Part shown: piece after piece, positions 6,460-11,378 of the stretch
Position numbering within the stretch: position 1 is the stretch's first letter
Layout: every line of letters begins with the position of its first letter
Assembly (NCBI RefSeq): GCF_946481715.1
Contig: NZ_CAMLOV010000130.1
Span: forward strand, 1 to 16,298
Direction: 5' to 3'
DNA length: 16,298 nt
Origin: an uncultured Mucilaginibacter sp.
Lineage (GTDB): Bacteria; Bacteroidota; Bacteroidia; Sphingobacteriales; Sphingobacteriaceae
Program-made: the position numbers and the translations under genes
The notes under the pieces: generated by a model
What the model was told of the DNA's origin: nothing
What the model saw: the letters and a program-made list of their open reading frames with translations, nothing else
The model's database searches: none

Positions 6460-8865
6460 TTACAAATTCACCCTGTTTACTGTTTGGGCCAGTATGTTTT
6501 GCTGGTTGTTTACATCCTTCACGTCCACGTAAATAGGAGGGAAGTTGTTGATCATTTGGTAGGCGAGGGTGTTGGCCATATCTTTTATATCGTTTACCGG
6601 CTGGTTGTAGTAGCGGTTGGCGTTGCCGCCATCAGTAAATATGCCGCCTATGGCATACCCGCGGCCGGTATTGGGTGCCGAAAAATCCCTGCCGCCATGG
6701 GCAACATTTATGGCGCTTACCAGGTTGCGCGCCCAGGGGTTGCGCATAGCCTCAGATACCACCACCGCTTCGCCGCTACGCAGGTAGGCATTGGTATTAT
6801 CGGTACGGCTGTAGCCGGGGAGGAGGGCACCGCGACCATCAGATACAAACTGCCCGCCTTTGGCAAATGCCGGTGGTTTTTGGGCAATAATGGTGGCTAC
6901 CTGCAACGCGGTTGATGCTATAATGCCCGGTATCACAAATGCTGCAAATACCCCTGTTTGGGCTGTAGCTTTGGTAATGGCCAGCGCACCGTTTACTACC
7001 GCCTGCACTACCGATGCTCGTTGCTCGGCTTTAAAAGCCTTTATTTTTTCCTCCGCCTCCTTCTTTTTGTATTTATCTTCAATAGCCTTGCGTTGGGTGG
7101 CGGTTAGGTTTTTGTTGCTTAGCTCGCCGGCCTTATCTTTCTCCAGCCCTTTTATTTTGGCATCGCTGGATGCTTTGATGTTGTTGCCTATGATGCCGAA
7201 CGCCTTATCGGCAACCTGCTGGGCGGTGTTGAGGGCAAAATCCCGGCGCTGCTGCTCGTATTGCTGGCTAAGGGCGGTAATATCTTGCTGGTGCTTTATT
7301 GCGAGTTCTTTCTTTTTCTCGTTGTTGCCCTCGGCCAAGAATATCTCGTAGGCAAACTTATCGTCGATAAGTTTTTTCTCGGCATCAAACTTAGCGCCGG
7401 GCAGCAATGCCTTATTTAGATCCTTTTCGTCATCGTGTATGGTGCTCTTTCTTTGCTCCCCCTCCACCTTACGGTTTGCTGCTACAATTTTGTTAATGAT
7501 ACCCTGCATCTCATCCATCTTGCTTTTGTTAAAAAGCTCGATGTTGTTGCTGATATCCTGGTGGTATTTATCCTGCAATTCAACACTTTGTGCATTATAC
7601 TCTTCCTGGCTTATGCGTTTTTTTGCCAACTGCTGGTTAAGCATTCCCATTTCGGCATCATAGTGCTTTTTGTCCTGTTCTATCTGCATAGTAAAGGTAA
7701 CGGCATGGGCTTCCAGCGCTTCCAAGCTGCGCGACAGGTCGGGTGTGGGGGGAGCGGGCTTGGGTGGTTTAGGATTACTAATTTCGACGTTATTAATTTG
7801 GGTGTTACCAGTGGGCACGCCAAGGTTGAATTCAACGCCTTTTTCTGTACCACTGCCGCCAATAATTTTAGCGATCTTACCTGCTCCTCCGGCCCACTTT
7901 GTTATAAAATCAATCTGAGCGCGTAAACTTTCTTGATTTTGCCTGATTGCTGCGGCAGAATTTACAGCACGGTCGTGAATTACTTTCTTTTGTGCATTTA
8001 TGCTTTTTTGCTGCACGTTCTCGTCCAGCAGTTTGATTTCCTCACTACGAGAGTATTGAGGTAATGCTTTTACTCTTTTAATTTCCGCCATTTCTGCAGT
8101 GCGGATTTTCTGGATCTGTATATCCTCGTTCAGGCTTTTGTTAACTAATTCGCTAATTTTGCTCAACGCTGCTTTTGCCTTTGCATTCTCAAGTATAGAT
8201 GCGGTAAGTTCATCGTAGTTCTTTTTAGCTTTGCCGTTAAGGATCGTTTCGTCGCTAACAGATTTAAAATGACTGGGAAACTCCTTTTTTAATTCTTTGA
8301 TGCTTTTAAGCCTATCCTCATAGCTACTATTTACATCGGTTGCCGATTTATAAAGTATTTGGAGTTTTGTAATTTCTTCTGCGGCGTCTTTATTAGCTGC
8401 CTTTGTTACCTCGTTTAGGTTTTTAAAATTGATAACCATAGCATTTAACGCATCCTTGCCGGTAAACAACGCTTTGGCAAAGTTTATGATTTCGGGGAGG
8501 AAGGTGGTTACAATAGCAAGGCCACCAGACAAAGCCATACCCCAACCTCTCAAAACATTTGTAAACACTTTAACAACATCATTCCACAAAATGAAAGCTG
8601 ACGAGGCGTTGGTTACTTTTTCGTATGTTTTGTCGCTGTCAGAAGCTAACTCTTTGTTTTGTTGTTGAAGTGTTTTTAGTGAATCAGTATATTTAGATAG
8701 ATTTCTATCTAATACATTTAATTCATTCGAAAATGAATTAAATGGGTGAGACAGCCCGTTTATGGAGTTACGTAGACTGTTAAATGATTGAACGTATTTT
8801 TCAACCTCGTGTTGTGCATCTGAATTGACTGTTACATCAAAGGATATTTTTTTGTTGTCCGCCAT
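6460..8865 (-). CDS. Tail tape measure protein
   Basis: 801 aa, ATG at 8863-8865. It sets tail length and is ejected with DNA. The N-terminal part (1-250) is helical, with an amphipathic start (VEKYVQSFNSLRNSINGLS), a hydrophobic stretch at about 104-135 (WGMALSGGLAIVTTFLPEII) and a coiled coil to about 310. A proline-rich linker (NPKPPKPAPPTP, 364-375) leads into long Lys/Glu/Gln-rich coiled coil (about 380-615), then the hydrophobic tape-measure signature at 616-660 (QAVVNGALAITKATAQTGVF, then IPGIIASTALQVATIIAQ) and a Gly-rich C-terminal region (FAKGGQFVSDGRG, RSGEAVVVS). The N-terminal region is repeated in broken form four or more times upstream. DNA of the first third is much more AT-rich than the last third. 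Confidence 0.9.
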   Translation of the reverse strand: MADNKKISFDVTVNSDAQHEVEKYVQSFNSLRNSINGLSHPFNSFSNELNVLDRNLSKYTDSLKTLQQQNKELASDSDKTYEKVTNASSAFILWNDVVKVFTNVLRGWGMALSGGLAIVTTFLPEIINFAKALFTGKDALNAMVINFKNLNEVTKAANKDAAEEITKLQILYKSATDVNSSYEDRLKSIKELKKEFPSHFKSVSDETILNGKAKKNYDELTASILENAKAKAALSKISELVNKSLNEDIQIQKIRTAEMAEIKRVKALPQYSRSEEIKLLDENVQQKSINAQKKVIHDRAVNSAAAIRQNQESLRAQIDFITKWAGGAGKIAKIIGGSGTEKGVEFNLGVPTGNTQINNVEISNPKPPKPAPPTPDLSRSLEALEAHAVTFTMQIEQDKKHYDAEMGMLNQQLAKKRISQEEYNAQSVELQDKYHQDISNNIELFNKSKMDEMQGIINKIVAANRKVEGEQRKSTIHDDEKDLNKALLPGAKFDAEKKLIDDKFAYEIFLAEGNNEKKKELAIKHQQDITALSQQYEQQRRDFALNTAQQVADKAFGIIGNNIKASSDAKIKGLEKDKAGELSNKNLTATQRKAIEDKYKKKEAEEKIKAFKAEQRASVVQAVVNGALAITKATAQTGVFAAFVIPGIIASTALQVATIIAQKPPAFAKGGQFVSDGRGALLPGYSRTDNTNAYLRSGEAVVVSEAMRNPWARNLVSAINVAHGGRDFSAPNTGRGYAIGGIFTDGGNANRYYNQPVNDIKDMANTLAYQMINNFPPIYVDVKDVNNQQNILAQTVNRVNL

Positions 8866-8878
8866 TTTTTTATGTTTA
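8851..8878 (+). promoter_or_regulatory. Candidate Bacteroidota promoter for small gene 1
   Basis: TTTG at 8851-8854 and TATGTTTA at 8871-8878 (16-bp spacer) resemble the Bacteroidota TTTG / TAnnTTTG promoter with one mismatch, 18 bp before the small gene's ATG. The same arrangement occurs before small genes 2 and 3. The -33 element lies inside the first codons of the tape-measure gene. Confidence 0.35.
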
Positions 8879-8896
8879 ATAAATTATTTTATTGTT

Positions 8897-9034
8897 ATGC
8901 AAATTTTGAAATCGAAGACTTTTAGAGATAATGATAAGTTAACGGCTTTCGTGTTAAACGAAGGAATTAGGAGAGAAGACATCTTTATTATCACCCAAAG
9001 CGAGTATGGGCTTGTATTATTTTATTATGCTTAG
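8897..9034 (+). CDS. Array small protein 1 (45 aa)
   Basis: Plus-strand gene facing away from the tape measure, with the two ATGs only 31 bp apart. The protein starts MQILKSKTFRDNDKLTAFVL and ends EDIFIITQSEYGLVLFYYA. The likely fold is beta (residues 2-6), helix (13-24), beta (28-33), beta (38-44). Positions K5, S6, F9, L15, F18, I24, E27, D28, I29, I32, T33 and Q34 are shared by all four copies in this window, with no gaps in the first 45 residues. Compared with copy 2, codons 27-44 show nine synonymous and one amino-acid change, so the frame is under selection. The function is unknown. It ends 41 bp before a palindrome. Confidence 0.8.
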   Translation: MQILKSKTFRDNDKLTAFVLNEGIRREDIFIITQSEYGLVLFYYA

Positions 9035-9075
9035 AAAATATGTGATTCACTAGGCCACTTTTGATAACTGAATTC

Positions 9076-9091
9076 TATGCCAAATGGCATA
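9076..9091. repeat. Array palindrome 1, TATGCCA-AA-TGGCATA
   Basis: A perfect 7+2+7 palindrome between the stop of small gene 1 and the truncated end of the first tape-measure fragment. Homology to the tape measure stops 13 bp beyond it. It has no T-tract on either strand, so it does not look like a terminator. Confidence 0.8.
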
Positions 9092-9620
9092 TGATATTGA
9101 GATTATATAAAATTTGCAATCTGGTGCTTTCTGTTTCTACATCTTTTATTTACAAATCTCATCACCTCTTTTAGGTTTTTAAAGTTGATAACCATAGCAT
9201 TTAACGCATCCTTGCCAGTAAACAACGCTTTGGCAAGTTTATAATTTCGGGGAGGAAGTCGGTTACGATTGTCAGGCCACCGGTTAAAGCAATTTGCCAA
9301 CCCTTAATTGCTATTTTTAAAGCGCCAAGAACGCCAATCCATAACCCAAATGAATTTGATGCTTTCGAAACTTTTTCGTCAACCTTATTCCCGGTAGATA
9401 AAAATTCCTGGCTTTGCGTATTAAGTTTGATTAGCGATTCCGTATACTTAGACAAATTTTTATCTAAGTTATTTAGATTGTTCGAAAATGAATTAAATGG
9501 CTGAGACAGCCCGTTTATGGAGTTACGTAGACTGTTAAATGATTGAACGTATTTTTCAACCCCGTGTTGTGCATCTGAATTGACTGTTACATCAATGGAT
9601 ATTTTGTTGTTATCCGCCAT
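9092..9620 (-). pseudogene. Truncated tape-measure N-terminal copy A
   Basis: Starts MADNNKISIDVTVNSDAQHG and follows tape-measure residues 1 to about 172. A one-base deletion near 9234 (GGCAAG for GGCAAAG) shifts the frame after FLPEIINL; a one-base insertion near 9152 (AATAAAAGAT for AATAAAGAT) shifts it back, after which TRLQILY can be read. Homology then ends and a TAG follows at the palindrome. The first 125 coding bases (9481-9605) are 122/125 identical to the live tape measure. It cannot make a functional tape measure; a 139-aa N-terminal peptide is possible. Confidence 0.85.
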
Positions 9621-9633
9621 TTTTATAAGTTTA
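9603..9633 (+). promoter_or_regulatory. Candidate Bacteroidota promoter for small gene 2
   Basis: TTTG at 9603-9606 and TAAGTTTA at 9626-9633 with a 19-bp spacer, the best of the three promoter-like matches. It ends 18 bp before the ATG of small gene 2 and overlaps the start codons of tape-measure copy A. Confidence 0.4.
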
Positions 9634-9651
9634 ATAAATTATTTGATTGTT

Positions 9652-9789
9652 ATGAAAGTATTGAAATCCAAAAGTTTTATGAATAATGATAAGTTAACTG
9701 TGTTCGTAATAGCCGAAAACATTAATAGAGAGGATATTTTTATTATAACCCAAAGTGAGTATGGATTTGTTTTGTTCTATTATGTTTAG
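9652..9789 (+). CDS. Array small protein 2 (45 aa)
   Basis: Starts MKVLKSKSFMNNDKLTVFVI and ends EDIFIITQSEYGFVLFYYV. It belongs to the same family as the small genes at 8897, 10622 and 11155 and has the same beta-helix-beta-beta layout. It faces away from tape-measure copy A with 31 bp between starts, and the spacer TTTAATAAATTATTT is nearly the same as in unit 1. The host-side composition is AT-rich (17 G+C in the 60 bases 9661-9720). The gene ends 39 bp before palindrome 2. Function unknown; the frame is intact although its tape-measure partner is broken. Confidence 0.8.
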   Translation: MKVLKSKSFMNNDKLTVFVIAENINREDIFIITQSEYGFVLFYYV

Positions 9790-9828
9790 AAAATAGATAT
9801 AATCTATAGTGAGCTAACAAGTGATTGG

Positions 9829-9844
9829 CATGCCAAGTGGCATG
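9829..9844. repeat. Array palindrome 2, CATGCCA-AG-TGGCATG
   Basis: A perfect 7+2+7 palindrome with central AG, at the same place in the unit as palindrome 1. Tape-measure homology resumes 14 bp beyond it. Flanking GATAT words resemble those beside palindrome 1. Confidence 0.8.
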
Positions 9845-9900
9845 ATATGTCGCTCTGTATAGATTTGTAGGCGCGTAACCTGCTCTGCAGCTTCTTTGTT
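9845..9900 (-). pseudogene. Remnant of a tape-measure N-terminal copy
   Basis: In one frame the complement reads NKEAAEQVTRLQIYTER, matching tape-measure NKDAAEEITKLQILY (residues 158-172). The match ends at the same residue as copy A, 14 bp from the palindrome. On its upstream side it is fused, out of register, to copy B near 9893-9903 where both share AACAAAG. It is the tail end of a unit whose body has been deleted. Confidence 0.65.
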
Positions 9901-10601
9901 AGAATCGCTTTGGCCCTGACATTTTCGAAAATTGATTTTGTTAGATCGTTGTAGTTTTTCTTTGCGTTGCCATTCAAAAAATCTTCATCTTTTAGCCCTT
10001 TAAAATAAGCCGGAAATTCTTTCTGCAATTCCCTTACGCTCCTGGCCCTGTTTTCGCTTGCGTTGTTCAGGTCCGTTGCAGATTTATATAAAATTTGCTA
10101 TCTGGTGGTTTCCGCTGCAACATCTTTATTAGCAGATCTCATCACCTCGTTTAGGTTTTTAAAGTTGATAAACATAGCGTTCAGCGCATCTTTGCCCGTA
10201 AACAACGCTTTGGCAAAGTTTATAATTTCGGGGAGGAACGCGGTTACGATGGCAAGGCCACCGGTTAATGCAACACCCCATCCCTTTAGCGTAGTACTAA
10301 AAGTTTTAATTACGCCATCTCAAACCGTAAATGCAGAAGTCGTATTTATTACCTTGCTGGTTATATCATCGCTGTTAGCTAAAAGTTTTTGATTCTCCGA
10401 ATTAGGCTTACTTAACGAGTCGGTATATTTAGATAAATTCCCGTTTAACAAATTTATGTTGTTAGAGAATGAATTTAAAGGCTGTGAAAGACTGTTTAAA
10501 GAATCGCGGAGCTTATTAAACGATAATTGGTATTCGTCGAGTTGTTTTTGACCTTCTCTATTTACGGTAACGTTAATAGATATTTTGTTTTCGTCTGGCA
10601 T
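9900..10601 (-). pseudogene. Truncated tape-measure N-terminal copy B with two stops
   Basis: Starts MPDENKISINVTVNREGQKQ and follows tape-measure residues 1 to about 237 (ending near ENVRAKAILTK). Two in-frame stops interrupt it: TGA at 10320-10322 where the tape measure has Trp94, and a TAG just before QILYKSATDL where it has Leu168. Otherwise the frame is preserved: GWGVALTGGLAIVTAFLPEI and KEFPAYFKGLKDEDFLNGNA are readable. It is the most diverged long copy and clearly a decayed gene. Its start is 20 bp from the start of small gene 3. Confidence 0.85.
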
Positions 10602-10611
10602 TTTATTTTTA
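10584..10611 (+). promoter_or_regulatory. Candidate Bacteroidota promoter for small gene 3
   Basis: TTTG at 10584-10587 and TATTTTTA at 10604-10611 (16-bp spacer), 10 bp before the ATG of small gene 3. Weaker than the copy in unit 2 but at the same relative place. Confidence 0.3.
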
Positions 10612-10621
10612 ATTTGTCGTT

Positions 10622-10762
10622 ATGAAAATTTTGAAATCGAAAAGCTTCATGAATGAGGATAAATTGACCGCATTTGTCATGAAGGAAAATATCATCAGAG
10701 AGGATATTTTAATCATTACACAAAATAATTATGGATTGATTTTATTACGGATAGGAAAATGA
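10622..10762 (+). CDS. Array small protein 3 (46 aa)
   Basis: Starts MKILKSKSFMNEDKLTAFVM and continues to REDILIITQNNYGLILLRIG. It has all the family's invariant positions but ends differently (LLRIGK rather than LFYY), probably because of sequence drift at the 3' end. Only 20 bp separate its start from the start of tape-measure copy B on the other strand. The stop is 32 bp before palindrome 3. The frame is intact beside a tape-measure copy with two stops. Confidence 0.75.
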   Translation: MKILKSKSFMNEDKLTAFVMKENIIREDILIITQNNYGLILLRIGK

Positions 10763-10794
10763 ATTACAGACAATATAATAATATTGATTTTGAT

Positions 10795-10816
10795 TTGTAT
10801 GCCAATTGGCATACAA
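10795..10816. repeat. Array palindrome 3, 22-bp perfect
   Basis: The core TATGCCA-AT-TGGCATA (10798-10813) is extended by TTG / CAA on the outside into a perfect 22-bp palindrome. It is the longest of the three and lies 15 bp from the point where tape-measure copy C stops matching. Confidence 0.85.
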
Positions 10817-10831
10817 AAAGCCTATTGAATA

Positions 10832-10981
10832 ATTTATATTGTTGGAAAATGAATTAAATGGTTGAGAGAGCCCGTTTACTGAAGTGCGTAAACTGTCGAA
10901 TGATTTTATATATTTTTCAACCTGTTGTTGCCCTTGTGAATTCACTGTTACTTCTATTGATATTTCGTTTTCTTCTGCCAT
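10832..10981 (-). pseudogene. Truncated tape-measure N-terminal copy C (50 codons)
   Basis: Starts MAEENEISIEVTVNSQGQQQ and reads through NGLSQPFNSFSNNIN, matching tape-measure residues 1-50, then loses all similarity and runs into palindrome 3. The chosen ATG (10979-10981) matches the tape-measure start. Truncation is at a different residue from copy A (about 172) but again next to a palindrome. Confidence 0.8.
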
Positions 10982-10982
10982 T

Positions 10983-11081
10983 TTCAAAAGTAAATTACAA
11001 AATCGGCATCCGGTATTTTTTTGGCCTCATCGGTAATCTTATTCAGGGCCGCCTTTGACCGTGCAATTTTGAAAGATAGGT
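10983..11081 (-). pseudogene. Remnant of the tape-measure 224-245 region
   Basis: The complement reads SFKIARSKAALNKITDEAKK, similar to tape-measure SILENAKAKAALSKISELVN (about residues 223-242), then continues IPDADFVIYF to a stop just upstream of copy C. There is no start or N-terminal part. It is the inner piece of a further, mostly deleted copy, and is less AT-rich than its neighbours. The next 70 bases to the small gene at 11155 show nothing I recognise. Confidence 0.5.
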
Positions 11082-11154
11082 ATATAAAATCCAGTCAATA
11101 CTGTATCTGCGTAACAAGTTGCCTATATCATTGTCCAAAGTTTAAACAATTCCG

Positions 11155-11331
11155 ATGATCATCGTAAAATCCGACTACTTTAGCACCCATGCCCGCCTGG
11201 CCACCTTCATCAACGAAAACTACATAAAAAAGGAAGACATACTGGCCATTACACAAGACCAGGGCATATTCACTATTTTCTTTTATGCAGATGATGCTAA
11301 AGAAGAAGTTACCCATGGACTGTTTTCGTAG
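11155..11331 (+). CDS. Array small protein 4 (58 aa), composition-native copy
   Basis: Starts MIIVKSDYFSTHARLATFIN and contains EDILAITQDQGIFTIFFYA, aligning without gaps to the other three copies over 45 residues, then a C-terminal extension DDAKEEVTHGLFS not found in them. The DNA is richer in G+C (30 of 60 bases at 11161-11220) than copy 2 (17 of 60), close to the surrounding structural genes. It may be the resident ancestral gene, the others being AT-rich relatives that arrived with tape-measure fragments. It converges on the 687-aa tail gene, 47 bp away. Confidence 0.75.
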   Translation: MIIVKSDYFSTHARLATFINENYIKKEDILAITQDQGIFTIFFYADDAKEEVTHGLFS

Positions 11332-11378
11332 AGTCTGAACCGGGATTAAACAGATTTGCCAGATTAAACCGATTTTGT

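Noticed and set aside
6355..6915. 186-codon plus-strand open frame opposite the tape-measure 3' end
   Set aside because: It lies entirely over the tape-measure gene and adjacent gap, has no family pattern and is biased by the codon structure of the minus-strand gene.
9092..10601. Stops and frameshifts as sequencing errors
   Set aside because: Copies differ by many scattered substitutions as well as by large truncations, so they are real diverged copies; single indels could still be errors but the decay does not depend on them.
9076..10816. Array palindromes as rho-independent terminators of the small genes
   Set aside because: The stems have two- to four-base centres and no T-tract follows on either strand.
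10982..11154. A separate gene between copy C and small gene 4
   Set aside because: Only a stretch of tape-measure-like sequence without start is readable; the remaining 70 bases have no frame of note.
8866..11331. Diversity-generating retroelement
   Set aside because: No reverse transcriptase, and the copies differ by indels and at all base types rather than by adenine-specific substitution in a short variable region.
8866..11331. Polymorphic-toxin orphan cassette array with immunity genes
   Set aside because: Here the N-terminus is repeated, not alternative C-terminal toxin tips, and the small genes are on the opposite strand and are close relatives of each other.
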